Assembly: GCF_001949145.1 (NCBI RefSeq)
Contig: NW_019091411.1
Location: forward strand, 160,352-224,351
Length of the DNA: 64,000 nucleotides
Source: Acanthaster planci
Taxonomy: Eukaryota; Echinodermata; Asteroidea; Valvatida; Acanthasteridae
Reading direction: 5' to 3'
In this document: positions 1 to 11,500 of the stretch, in pieces
Layout: each line of letters starts with the position of its first letter
How positions within the stretch are numbered: the first letter of the stretch is position 1
The notes under the pieces: model-generated
The model's input: only the letters and a program-made list of their open reading frames with translations
What the model was told of the DNA's origin: nothing
Database searches by the model: none
Translations under genes and position numbers: made by a program

Positions 1-177
1 CCAACCGTTCCTCGGGAGTCATCTTGAGGATAGCTTCCATGGCATCAGCATAGCTCTTCACGTCATTGGCAAGGAACCCTGTCAATTTGCCATTGATTTC
101 CACCACAATGTCCATCTTTGGCCCCCCTGAGTCGTGGGCCACGATAACTGTCCCTGCGGCCATGCATTCCACAACAC
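1..177 (-). CDS. ALG11: ALG11 coding exon 3 (donor-binding region, truncated by window edge)
   Basis: Starts after a CCCCCAG acceptor (ag at 178-179). It completes Gly392 and reads [20 protein letters not shown], then on to TPEERL at the window edge. It supplies the second Glu of the E-x7-E motif. There is no stop, so the exon or gene continues off the left side. Confidence 0.94.
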
Positions 178-3100
178 CTGGGGGTAAAAATGAATGACAA
201 AACTCCAGGTTTGGCTGGTGCATTATCAATACATCTGATTCACTTACAGAGGCAAAGTCTTGTGTCCTTGAGCAAGACATTTTACTCAAATGTCTCTCCT
301 CCCCAAAGGAGCACTGAAGGGCCTGGAGGATTAAGTGACTGCATGTGGAACAGGCTGTAATCACTGTGACAATGAGTGATATAAACACTTCGTCCCTTGT
401 GTAAGTTTGGTATATAATATTATAAACATGTGAGAACCAGTGGAAATGTAAGTGTTCCTTACATTGGATATCACTTTGAAATGAAATGGGCCTCACTGTT
501 TATGCATGGAGTTTTTACAGGGCAGGAGATACACACAGTTCTGAAATGGTTGTGCACTGACGTTGTACACTTGATTCCAAAGGCATAAGACACTTTACGG
601 AATATTCACATAAGTTTATTATGTGGCAGGGGGAGAGGTCAGGATTGCTGAAAAGGGGACAGACACAGACTTAGTGTAACAAGTCATTTAGCCAAGGAGC
701 ATTTCTGTTGGTTTCTGGGGATCCCGGCTTCTTAACAAATGGTGACCACCAGTCTTATGAACATTTTTTTCATGTGATTTTATTTTGATTTCCACTAGAA
801 AGAGTAAACTGAGCTTTCTTTTTTTGATGCATTGCTCAGTTTGCTGTCCTGATGAAAAAGAAAATTGTTGATGGTTCCCATTGCTTGACATTGTACAAGA
901 TTCTTTTTAAGTTCTCAGAACATGGATCCGGTGACTCCTTTTTTAGGTTGGTCAAAATTATGTTCTACCAAGCCACTGTTCCCTTTGTGTACACGTAGAA
1001 ATCAGCACTGTGAGGTTGACTTAGCTTGAGGTTGATGGGACGTAACTGTCTGCAGTCTGATTACCTGTTAATAACTCATCTTTCTGACCTACCTATTCCA
1101 AAGTGTTCATTCCACATAGTGTGCAGTCCAATGGTTGCAGCAGACAGATGTGCTCTGAGATCATCAAATGAAATGTTAAGCAAGAAGTCAACATTGGGAC
1201 GGATGTTGAAATCCTCGCACATCTCCCTCAGCATGTCAATGCGATCGGCGTCGCCTTTGTTCCTACAACTGCCGATCAGCTCTAGTCGGAGGCTGTTCCA
1301 CTCCTCCATTGGGTATCTCCTGAGGAGCTCATTAAAAGCCTTGATCTGCAAAGGGTGATCCTTCTCCGGTCGGAACTGAGCGATGGATACAATGACATGC
1401 TGCTTTCGTCCCTCTTCGAGAACCAGCGGCTGCTGAAGGAAGGCGTCCGTGTCACAAGGCGGGTACACAACGCTCGTCCGTGCTGGTATCTGCCAGATGT
1501 CTTGTATGTGTCCATTCGTCCACGAGGAGTTGACCATCACCACATCACTTCGTGCACCCATAACCCCATAGAGACGGGCAAACAAGCGGTAGTAGACCAA
1601 CTTGAGGGAGCTGAGCACGCGGCTCCGGGCGACAAAGCCAGGGTTGTTGTATGTGGCCGTCCGCTTCGCCACCCGGCCAAGCATATCAGTGCTGATGGTC
1701 GGGTAGTGTACATAGCAGCCCACCTTGCACTGGCCAAAGTACTTGAAGAGTGGGAGGGTGAAGGCGTAGCCCATGGAGTCGATGTACACATCTGGCACAC
1801 AGCTTGTCAGGGCCTCCCAGCCTAGCACCATGGAGCCAAGGCTCTGCCCCAGGAGGGTGAAGAAAGGATAAGTCTCAGCCTCCACCATGCGGCGTTTCTT
1901 GAGATAGACAAACTCTACGGGTTTGGTGAGGGTGATGTTGAAGCGTTGCTTGGCCTTGCGAATGATCTCTTCCCCCCCGACATCGGTATCACCTGTGTAC
2001 ACCACACACTTCACAAAGGAGTACCTGCAAGCAACACTGTAACACTGAGTATCAGTGTTATACATTTAGTTGAGACTCGTTAAGACAAGACACAAGACCA
2101 GTTGGAAAGAAACAGGGTGAACAATGATGAAGCAATGCCTTTGTTGCAGCTCAGGTGAATAGCTGAAATGACTTGAATTCAGACTGAGTCATGTTGGATC
2201 TTGTAATGGTCTTAACCACTTCGCTCTGGGGTGCCCAGTACCGGTGACACAGTGCGTGGCCCACGAGGCCGGGATGCCCGAAATGGGAACTTTCTTTTAA
2301 AAAAAAAATTTAGGTACTGGGCTTTTAGAAAACAGTACTTGCTGTCAGTCAAATGTTTGGGCCATCAGCAAAGGTAATTCCATCATTGATGGGCAAACAG
2401 TGGGTTCACTGGACTGGAAAACTGGGCCTTTATTCATAGCAGGATTGACCGAACCTGGAAACAAAAACCGAGCTGCTGGGACTTGCCAATGAAGGTTCGT
2501 ATACTGACATAGCAGTTCGTATAGCAGACTGCTGGCCATTAACAGAGGTCATCAGTCATTTAAATATGGCTTTTGCCCTTACCCAACATGTATTTATATT
2601 TAAATAATCCGTCATTGTTTTTGAAACCATTGTTTGCTGCTGCCAGCCTCAGTGGATTATCAGCGTGCACAAAAGCACACTCTCCAGCAATTAGCGATAC
2701 AATCCTGCTAAGTGCTAGTGGGAATCTGGCCGCAGTGTGCGGCCTTCATTGTGCCAGTGAATATATGAATTTTGGAAGAATTGTGAAAACAGAAAAAAAG
2801 TGCCCAGCCCAGCAGCCTGAACAAGGGTAACAGCCCGGAGTAAAATGGTTAAGAGGTCTCAACTGCAACACGGCTGAGAATCAATGCTTCTTGTAGTATC
2901 AAATAGTTCAAATGCCACACAAGAAACATTTTGGAGTTTTATATCACACATACTTTGATTAAAAATCACAGTGCTAAAAATATTCCACGTGCCATATCTG
3001 AAAAAAGTGACACAGCCTGGAATTTAGTTGAGGAGTTGAAGGTGTGAGGTTAATATAACGTAGTTTCTTGAGCAAGGGTGTAAGCAGGCTCTTATAATTT

Positions 3101-3425
3101 TGTCTGAAATCACGATGGATCCAGGCGAAGAAAGCAAATGTTGGCGGCAAACTTCAGACTTAAGATATGAAGTTATACCAAACCTTTCCTGCAAAGATGC
3201 GATGGCACACCACAGCACCCGTTCCCCTCCCCCACCGGCATTACAGTACGGGTGGAAGAAACCCACCACCACCGGCTTCTTCCCATCCTGGTCTTGCTCC
3301 CTCAGGTGACTGAACTGACTTCTACCCCTCTGCTGGACTCTTCTTCTCAGAGCGTAAAAGAGCAGGACACCCAGAGGGCAAGTAAGCAGTAAAAAGAGCA
3401 GCATCGGCTTCAGTAGACTATACAT
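1..3425 (-). CDS. ALG11: ALG11, GDP-Man:Man3GlcNAc2-PP-dolichol alpha-1,2-mannosyltransferase (partial, 3' end off window)
   Basis: Spliced from three exons (3425-3184, 2024-1093, 177-1). The phases match and give 450 readable codons; the human protein is about 492 residues, so roughly the last 30 lie left of the window. Family role: adds the fourth and fifth mannoses, from GDP-mannose, to the dolichol-linked oligosaccharide on the cytosolic face of the ER. Seen in the protein: a hydrophobic N-terminal anchor (residues 4-26) followed by a basic stretch, the glycine-rich loop [16 protein letters not shown] (57-72) of the GT-B fold, and the GT4-family E-x7-E motif (E387 and E395 in EHFGIGVVE). 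Long stretches such as [20 protein letters not shown] and [11 protein letters not shown]-like sequence are typical of ALG11. The start is the least certain part. I use the Met at 3425 just inside the exon, because it gives an anchor like the family's; an upstream exon could add residues. The gene lies head to head with ATP7. Confidence 0.96.
178..1092 (-). other. ALG11 intron between coding exons 2 and 3
   Basis: A 915-bp AT-rich intron with GTAGGT at the 5' end and CCCAG at the 3' end on the minus strand. Short open frames here have no family resemblance. No element recognised. Confidence 0.85.
1093..2024 (-). CDS. ALG11: ALG11 coding exon 2 (most of the GT-B catalytic body)
   Basis: A 932-nt exon between acceptor TTGCAG (2025 side) and donor GTAGGT (1092 side). 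It encodes residues 82-391 plus one base of 392, from [12 protein letters not shown] to MWNEHFGI. It contains the acceptor-side and donor-side Rossmann regions, including [18 protein letters not shown] and [16 protein letters not shown]. Confidence 0.96.
2025..3183 (-). other. ALG11 intron between coding exons 1 and 2
   Basis: An 1159-bp intron. More than half of it (2212-2852) is a TTAA-flanked miniature transposon described separately. The remainder is AT-rich, with nothing recognised. Confidence 0.85.
2212..2852. mobile_element. TTAA-flanked miniature element (piggyBac-like MITE) in ALG11 intron
   Basis: Seen: TTAA at 2212-2215 and at 2849-2852 bracket an element whose ends are inverted repeats. 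The left end reads CCACTTCGCTCTGGGG and the right end, reverse-complemented, reads CCATTTTACTCCGGG. TTAA target duplication with CC-starting termini is the pattern of piggyBac-type elements. There is no transposase frame, so it would be non-autonomous. The interior repeats a GCCCAG-type motif. Confidence 0.6.
3184..3425 (-). CDS. ALG11: ALG11 coding exon 1 (signal anchor and glycine-rich loop)
   Basis: Encodes residues 1-81, ending in phase 2 (…CAIASLQE + AG) at a GTTTGG donor. A good 3' splice site (TTTTCACAG) lies at 3430-3439 on the minus strand, just upstream of the Met codon. The exon therefore probably starts at 3429 and a further 5' exon, possibly noncoding, exists upstream. The open frame also runs through that splice site to 3494, but the upstream part does not resemble the family. 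Confidence 0.9.
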
Positions 3426-3736
3426 GCACCTGTGAAAACACCAGTAAATTAAAAAAGGATTTAACTTTTTGCTTGCAAATCCAATGATTAACAATTATCT
3501 AAAAGTTTCCAAGTTTAGTTGTACAATGTACATGTATACTGAGCCCAGTGCTAACCTACTTCCGAAAAAAAAAATGACATAAATGAAAAGTTCTTGATAC
3601 TACAGTCATGATATTCATAACAGTTTGTCAACAGACATGCTGGAGCACTCAATATGCTGAATTGCAGCAAATTATGTGATCCTGTTACAGCCAACTGTAT
3701 TTGGCACTGATGTTGTTATCCCAACTAGAATGCTAT

Positions 3737-3756
3737 AGTTGGGCCGGCCCAACTAA
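3737..3756. repeat. 20-bp perfect palindrome with GGCCGGCC core
   Basis: The 20 bases centred on GGCCGGCC read identically on both strands (TAGTTGGG at one end, CCCAACTA at the other). A further CCCAACTA copy lies just upstream at about 3720, and ATAGTTGGG recurs near 5213. It lies in the divergent promoter interval. It may be a binding site or the end of an old transposon. Confidence 0.6.
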
Positions 3757-4465
3757 AGCACAGAGGTTCAGTGTGCATGTGCCCAGCATGTACCAAAGTC
3801 ATGTCATTTGCTATGTCATGTTATAGTTGAAGTGCCATATTCTAGATGAACTGTGTCAAGTGTGTGATGCATAAACTTGGATAAGGTTGGGAAATTAAAC
3901 CTACTTTTCTATAACGAATGAAAACTTCTGTGCGAAAGACCACATCATGATTTGGTGACAAATCTCAAATGGAATCTCCAATCCCTTCCCTGCCTCCCCA
4001 TACCCTAGCCCACCGTGTTGTAAAGGACCCCTCCCATGCAGGCTCACTGATCACGGCCCTTGCCCAGCTGCTACGCATAACGCGTACGTAGCCAAGCATT
4101 GAAGCAGGCCTGAATTTCATCATAGGTCCACATTCATGACATAATATTGCAAATTGCAAAGTCTCAAATTAGAGAAACATATTTTCACTAAATAAAGTAA
4201 ACATCGCCATAAAACTAACACTAACCTGATAAAAAAATGTACCGACATTATTTAGGTTCGCATGTCAATAACAAACCATACAAACGGATAAACTCAAAAA
4301 CGAGGAAATGGAAGTGAAGTGAACGGTTCGGTACTGCTGTTGGGGATTTTGTACACGGTACCAGACTCAACACTTGTGCTAACGACTAACAGGCTTAGCG
4401 AAGTCCGGGGACACGCCAAAAGAAAATGCGTCGTGTTTCTAAGCTCACGCTTCCATTTCTCAACA

Positions 4466-4494
4466 GGGAGCGAAAGGTGCATCAGACTAAACAG
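4466..4494 (+). other. Candidate ATP7 5' untranslated exon end
   Basis: A CAG|GTACGT donor at 4494/4495 lies 0.95 kb upstream of the ATP7 start codon. A matching acceptor (TAGTTTCAG at 5431) is immediately before the coding exon. A pyrimidine-rich CAACAG precedes 4466, so this is either a tiny internal exon or the 3' end of a first exon. Confidence 0.3.
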
Positions 4495-5440
4495 GTACGT
4501 GCAAAATTGTTATTTGACACACTAGTCATACATGGTAGTCACGATCATGACATCGCTTGGTGTTGCTGGCTGGGCGGAACCGAACGAAATGCTACCTCGT
4601 CGCGAATTTTAAATCATCTGCCTCTAAAAAGCTGTATCTGCTTGGACATGTTAACGTGTCTGGTATTTTATTGACACGAAACTGAAAAGGTAAGTATTTT
4701 CTTTTTAGCCGGTTATCCGCATCAGCATGATCAGGCTATCGCTAGAGCGGTGCGCCATCGCCCTTGGTCGATCACGACTGGCTAACGTCAGGCTTACCTT
4801 CATTGAGTTTGATCAGAACATGAACACCATTCAGTACTTACGGTTGATCGTGGACAAAATTGTAAATGTTGCATTCTGGACGAAATCTCCGAGGGCACGA
4901 TGGCACAGTATCCTGCCATTTAACCCCAGATCTCTGGGCTCTGTCATGTCCGTCGTCCGCCGGACTCCGATACCACTTTCGTTGGAGCACGGAGCTATCA
5001 AACACAAGGAGTAAGAACGAAGTCCCCACAGACCGAAATCCGATTAACTGCTCTGGTGGGTTCCGCAGGCATAGTGAATTCACTTTGGCAGATGACTGTG
5101 ACATCATGCTTAACAACTGTGGGGTTGATGGTGTCAAAAAAGGGCAGAGTTTTGAGGGAAATGATGGGGGAACTGTGACTAGTGTGAGTGTTTTAACACT
5201 TCAGACGGGCCCAATTATAGTTGGGACTGATGCTACAGTTGGGGCGTAACACATTTACAAGTAAGGAAAAAATGCATTGTGCAATTCATACTGTAAGCAT
5301 ACTTGGTACCATCAGAGCTTTGCCTGCCGGACAAAGTAAAGTGAACACTTCCAATAATATACCTCTCTGTTGCCGTAGAAACGCATCCTCTATTGAAAGC
5401 TCAGTTGTTGTCATTCGTTATGTAGTTTCAGACAACACTG

Positions 5441-5569
5441 ATGACCATGGATGTGTTGGGTGCCAACTGTCATTGCTGCATCATCAGCATTGAAGGCATG
5501 ACATGCAATTCGTGCGTGAAGAATATTGAGCAGCAAGTTGGACAAGTGGATGGTGTGCAGCACATCAAG
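5441..5569 (+). CDS. ATP7: ATP7 coding exon 1 (first half of HMA1)
   Basis: Residues 1-43, ending GVQHIK at donor GTTGGT, phase 0. ATG codons occur at 5441 and 5447; the second has the stronger context (ACCATGG). An in-frame stop at 5423-5425 limits upstream extension, and an acceptor-like TTTCAG ends at 5431. It contains GMTCNSC (CxxC at 22-25). The split after HIK is where I recall human ATP7A also has its first coding intron. Confidence 0.9.
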
Positions 5570-8500
5570 GTTGGTACCCTGTACATGTACACCAACCACA
5601 TTGTGCTTGGATCAGTTCACAACAAGTTGGCCTAAGCGGGGGATTATTTTTTTAGCCGATAAATGCCATTTTGGAAAAGAAATGTATATTAGGGCTGTTC
5701 CAAATACAACTTCAGCTACAAGTTTTTTCCTTTTATCTACAATCTAATACTCCTCAGAGGTATTGTCGCTGAAAATACTGGTAGGTACTGGTTTTATTTG
5801 TACATGTACACCCTTCCTCATCAGTGGCAGCTCAGTAATCGACTACTTCTTGATTTCCATGATGTTCGTTTGTTTGTTTTTTTTGCGAGGGTGATTTGTG
5901 TTTTCAATTGCTTTTTCAGTGTTACCCTTGTCCACGTTGTACAGTGTACATTTTACCATTACATGTGTATGTACATGCGGGTACATAAGTGTACTGTGGG
6001 TGGGGATTATTAACTCTTCAGTTTCCGTTAGCTATTCTATTGTTTTTGAAGAGATTAGCATTTATGCTGGCAGTAGCAGCGATCTGACAGTGGTTCCAGC
6101 TTGCATTTTAACTCCATTTCCGAAGCTCATGTGTCTATTTACGCTTTTTGTAAGAAATAGCTGTAAGGCATGAAATTGATAGTGATCATGAACTTTTAGT
6201 TGTTTTTTTTTAACATATGCACACCCAGGGGGTGTTTATGGGGATCCAGAGCTCGTACTGCTAAACACCTCTTTCTGGAATACCACCCAAAGGTTAGGTT
6301 GTAGGAATGTTTTTAGTAACTGTATGCTTTGTATTTTAACATATTGTGATTGCAGTTGAGGTGTTTTGTGTCTGTTTGTGACTGGTTTTACCATCTGTAT
6401 TTTAATATTTTATTGACTAAGTTTTTAATTTAGGTTATTGTGATATACAAGTGGAAGCCAAATTTCTATGCTTTCTACATGGACTAATGAATGAATGAAG
6501 TTTGCAGTGACAAAAAGTTAAAAGTGAATGCATTGTATTAACTAACAATTTTTAACAAGAAGGTCTGCCAGAGATGCCTTTATTCCATTCATGTTAAAAC
6601 ATTTCTACACTAAGGGAGGGAATTAACGTTTAATTTGAAAAATGTTTAGAAAACTTTCCCATACGGTTTTAACGTTTAGCCAACACTTTAGAGAGGCCAC
6701 CATCATCTACCTCAGGTGCTTCACATACGTGTGTGTATATGCATAATTATAGTTCGACAATGCGCATGGTCCAACCAATGTAAAAATGTATATTGATGTT
6801 GAGGCTTTTAAATCAAGCAATGTTTATTGTTTAACATGTAGAATCCACTTTTTTTATTCTCAGACAGTACCGTACATGGATGCCGAAAGTGTAACAGGCA
6901 TCATTTACAATAAAAATGAACTCTGGGTTGCATGTGCACATTTGTATGGTACAGGCATACATGTGTACTTTCTTGCGTGACATGGAGGCAGACTTGGTTT
7001 TCAGCCTTCTGCTGTATTTGTAATTACCAAAAAGTCATTTTGATTTCTATTGTGAATCTTCCAGTGCAGAATAAAAATATATTGAAAAAAATAATTAATG
7101 AGATACCAAGTTACTATAAGCCTTTGCACATGTCAGCAAAACAAAGAACAAATGTGGATCATCGGGCCTGCCCAAAGCATCTTTGCTACATGTACAAAGG
7201 AGGACAGCAACAGTTTTGAAACAAGTGTTTAACCCTAACTGCCCAAAACCTGCCATACTCCAACAGCAGGTTTTGTGAGGTTTTGGCAGGTTTGGTACTG
7301 TACCTGTGGAACTTCTTGTTGAATTTTGTGAGACTTGGGATGAAAGGCCCAGGGAGATCAGGTTGGATTCTGTGTGAGTTTGGACACACACGGGTCACTG
7401 TATGCAATGTCTGGCTTGCTGTACCAATTGTTGGACTATGCTTGATTTTGTCAGGTTTAGTACTGTTCAGTGCAAGTCATCCTATACTGCATAGTCCCAT
7501 CCACACCATATCACTCAAACTCCAACGGGCTCATTCTGTTGAAGTTTATCAGGTTTGGTACAGTAACGTGCATGTANGTGAGGTTCAGTATGCTTTCTAG
7601 TGCAGGAGCCTAGGGGGTTAGGGTTAAAGGTGGTTTCCTTTGTATTTCACTATTCAGTTGTCTTTTTCAAGCAATATCCCCTCCTTCGGCTTTTTCGCTT
7701 TTTTTTTCACTCCGTAGATTAGGCTGTTGAGAGCATTACGTGATAGAAAAGCTTTAGTTAAGGATCCACATTGTTATCATCCGTTGCAGAAACAATTCAC
7801 TTTATGCAAATAACCAACGAGGAAATACATTTACGACATATACACACCTTCCTTATCTGCACAGTGAGCACTAAAAACTCTGTGTCATTCACTGGGGCTG
7901 GTTACTGAAGCAGGAAAAAGATTCTGTGCATGTACAGTACATGTATGTACGGCCCTTCCAACACCACTTTCACTTTGTTCCTGGTTTTGGAATTGTTATA
8001 ATGCCTGCATGTTGAATAGGATTTTGCCAGCCTCGGCCCTGCATTGGCTTTTTGATTGTTTGGTTCTGACGGCATTAGCGTTGAAATGAATCTACAGATG
8101 TAACCAGGATCTGCTATTTTGGGAAGAATTTTTATGTAACCAGGATCTGCTATTTTGGGAAGAATTTTTGTGTTGTGGGGACCAGTTCTAATAATGAGTT
8201 AATATCGTGCAGTGTGCTTGTGCAGATGGCGGGTGTACGTACACAGTGTAAGTGTGGTACTTGTACATGTAAGTGTCAAATGTATTGATTCAAACAGGTT
8301 CTCTGTGACGTTGTTGTTGGAAGTCATCTTTTTAATACTGTATGCAGTTTCAAGAGATTTTCATGGAAACACATATAGGAAAAGAGTAATTATAAGTAAG
8401 GCATCTTTTCCGTAGAAGTGTTTTAGTGTGCCTCATGTCTGTCTGTGCTTAAGCACCAGAGAGCGTTCATTGAAATTGTACTGGATTGAAATTCGCTGAA

Positions 8501-11500
8501 TGTGTGCAGATGGACCAGACCATAAACATACTTTTGGAAAGACAGTCTTAAATCCTTTGCAGAAAAGGGAAAGGGTAGTACCCTAACTTTATTTTCACTA
8601 TTCTAAACATCTTTGTAACATTACAAATTACTCTCTGACTGATATTTGAAAATTCAATTCTACTGTGTGCGCTCTATCTTTTTGAACATCCTTAAAAATG
8701 TTATCCGTGCATATGCATAATACATATTGTGGAATTTGTCACATTGGATATGACAAGCACAAGATGGCAGACGTTCATGGTCATATTTGGATGTTGTTCA
8801 TTGATTATTCACGTTATGTTAATTCCCTGTTGATGGTTCTTCATGCTGTGTGACAGTCATAAATCACATCTTGATTGTGTATTGTTTTGGTACCCTACAG
8901 TCAAGAACAGTATGTTGCAACATTTATCAGTAGTGGACTTTAAGACTTATTGATTTTTGTATATAGTAAGTTGCACTTTTGAATTTGCTTGTTTTTATCC
9001 TAGAACAATTTTTGGTTTAGTGAAAAATAAAAATTGCAGAATTTTTCTTGTCCTTTGTAGGTGTCTTTGGATGAAAAAAGAGCAGTTATAACCTTTGACC
9101 CCTTGAGGACTAACCAATCAAACTTGAGAGACCGAATTGACAACATGGGTTTTGAGGCAGCTATTGGTGATGATTCCCTGCAAATGGGAATCAGGGAAAC
9201 TGTTGTGACTATCACAGGAATGACGTGTAATTCTTGCGTAAAGTCCATAGAGGGAAGACTTGGAACAATTCAGGGAGTCTGTGGTGTACGTGTTTCTCTT
9301 GAAGCAAAACAGGGCCGAATTTGGCATCAGCCCTCAGACATCAGTCCGCAGCAACTGTGCCAGGAAATCGAAGAGATGGGGTTTGAGGCTTCACTGGCTG
9401 TGGGATGCCAACCACAAGAGGTGAAAGAAGTTGTCATCTGCATCAAAGGGATGACCTGTAATTCCTGTGTGCGCTCCATCGAGGGTCGCATGTCGGATAT
9501 GGATGGGGTGGAGAAGATACAGGTCTCGCTTGAGGAGAAGCTGGGCAGGATGCGGTACTTGCCCTCGATTGTCTCACCAGAAACCTTGAGGAGTGCCATT
9601 GATGACATGGGGTTCGAAGCAACGCTGAAAGATGATGCGGTGCCGATGGCTGGTTCCCGCGTCTCGGTTACCATCCATGTTGAGGGGATGACGTGCAGTT
9701 CCTGCGTTCACTCCATCGAGGGCAGGATATCCACATTTGATGGAGTTCACAACATCAGTGTCTCGCTGGACAAGAAAGAGGCCCGGGTTCAATTTGATCC
9801 ACGGAGGACCACGGCGGAACAGTTGCGAGAGGGCATTGAGGACATGGGGTTCGATGCTACCCTGCCGACAAACTTTGTCCTGATTGACCTAAATGCTGTC
9901 ACGTCTCTTGCACAAACAATCAATCTCAGGGTGAAGGGAATGACCTGCAATTCGTGTGTAAAGACCATTGAAGAGAAAATCTCGGAGCAGCATGGAGTTC
10001 GGGAGATCAAAGTGTCTCTTCGGGAGGAGAGGGCCACCGTCAAGTATAATCCATCGGAAACGAACCCAGACAGGCTGAGGGAAGCAATCGATGACATGGG
10101 ATTTGAGTGTTTCATCCCGGCAGAGGGCATGCCAGAGGCAGGCCATGTCGTCATCAATATCCAGGGCATGACCTGCAACTCCTGCGTGAGGTCCATTGAG
10201 GGGAAGATCGGGGAGAAGGCAGGAGTGAACTCCATCAGAGTTTCCCTGGCTGAGAACAGCGGCACGGTGGAGTATGATCCCACCAAGGTGACAGCAAGTG
10301 AGCTTATGGCGGCCATAGATGACATGGGATTTGAGGCTTCACTTCAAAGTATGCTTGCTACATTTTTGTCTGTTTTATTTTCTTTCATTTTGAGATTACA
10401 TGCATTTCATTTCACTATAAAATGATTACAAGTTCAACTTGTTTACGAGGGTGACCTTGTGTTTCAACTTCTTATTAATCACCCCTATTAATATCTTTCA
10501 AATTTTTGTTTAGGATGATTGAGATTTGTGGAAGTTGTGGAAAACTTTCCAATTACATGTATTTGGTTGTTTGTAACACATAGTTATGTTTAGTCTCAGA
10601 AATAATCTGAGCAAGGTGTGGACTGAAAAAATCCGTTCTTGTATGCCATTTATGTCACAACTGCGTAACCCAGTGTATTCAGAATTCAAGCAGATTTATT
10701 TCTGTGTTCTTCCTTTACAGAGCCTTGCCTGGAATCTGGCAGTCTCCAGCCACCGAACCAGCGCAAGCTGCCGGAGGGGGCCCATGTGTCATTCAAGCCC
10801 CCAGTGGACCGAGAGGAGATGGCGGTCGTGGACCTGATGGATGGCGAAGTGGGCAAGTGCTACCTGCATGTGACAGGCATGACCTGCAGCTCCTGCGTGG
10901 CACTCATAGAGAACAAGCTTGGCAAAAAGAAAGGTGAGACTTAAAGAGGACACATGGATGACAACAATTGGCAGAATTGGCAGATGGCAGAATACAAGGC
11001 TCAGCTTTAAAGTATCAAACTGCTATTTCCAATTAATTTTGCAATTCCTGGAGTTTTCGTGGGGGAAGAGTTAAGGTAGATGAAAATGAGGTCCCCAATA
11101 ATTTTTGCCATTCAACTTGTGAAACATTTTCTTGTTGGTTTTTCATTGGTAAGAGAATGGTTCAGAAACAAAAACAGTACAATTGGCCAAATGACAGGTA
11201 CATTAGCAGATCTGACATTTGCTGTATGATGTTCTACCCATGTGAGCAGGAGGTACTGTTGCAGAAAGTACTTGTGCTGTTGTGGATGTCTTCTGTCAAG
11301 AAGATGCTGAAAGTGCAAATTTACAAAGTTAAATGGGAAAGACCCAATGGTTCTGTAATGCACAACATTCGATAATGTACATGTACTGAGATGACCCAAA
11401 TGTGGTGAGCTAGCCTGTGAGAGACTTCGCATCTACAGCAACATGGCAGTGGTTTTTGTTATAAGTTTTGCCTGCCTTTGTCTCCTCCCAGGCATCAAGT

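Larger units (their letters stand above)
3430..5440. promoter_or_regulatory. Divergent ALG11/ATP7 intergenic promoter region
   Basis: The roughly 2-kb interval separates the first recognised coding exons of two head-to-head genes, so both promoters should lie in or near it. CpG dinucleotides cluster at about 4370-5030 (for example GCGGTGCGCCATCG near 4746 and CCGTCGTCCGCCGG near 4949) and are sparse on both sides. Plus-strand donor CAG|GTACGT at 4495 and minus-strand donor GTAAGT at 4841-4836 are candidate ends of 5' untranslated exons for ATP7 and ALG11. If both are used, the two transcripts overlap at their 5' ends. No clear TATA box was seen. Start sites are inferred, not visible. Confidence 0.55.
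5570..9060 (+). other. ATP7 intron 1
   Basis: A 3.5-kb AT-rich intron splitting HMA1. It holds a TTAA-flanked miniature element (7229-7627) and an exact 36-bp tandem duplication (8098-8169). No other exon recognised. Confidence 0.85.

Noticed and set aside
1355-1825. 156-codon plus-strand frame
   Set aside because: Antisense of ALG11 coding exon 2, whose minus-strand frame has clear family identity and splice sites.
4838-5137. 99-codon minus-strand frame as an N-terminal extension of ALG11
   Set aside because: It would splice in phase, but it has no resemblance to ALG11 N-termini and would put about 100 residues before the signal anchor. More likely a 5' untranslated exon, if used at all.
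9789-10325. 178-codon open frame on the minus strand
   Set aside because: It is the antisense of the HMA repeats of ATP7 coding exon 2. The repeated domain has few antisense stops, so the frame is a shadow.
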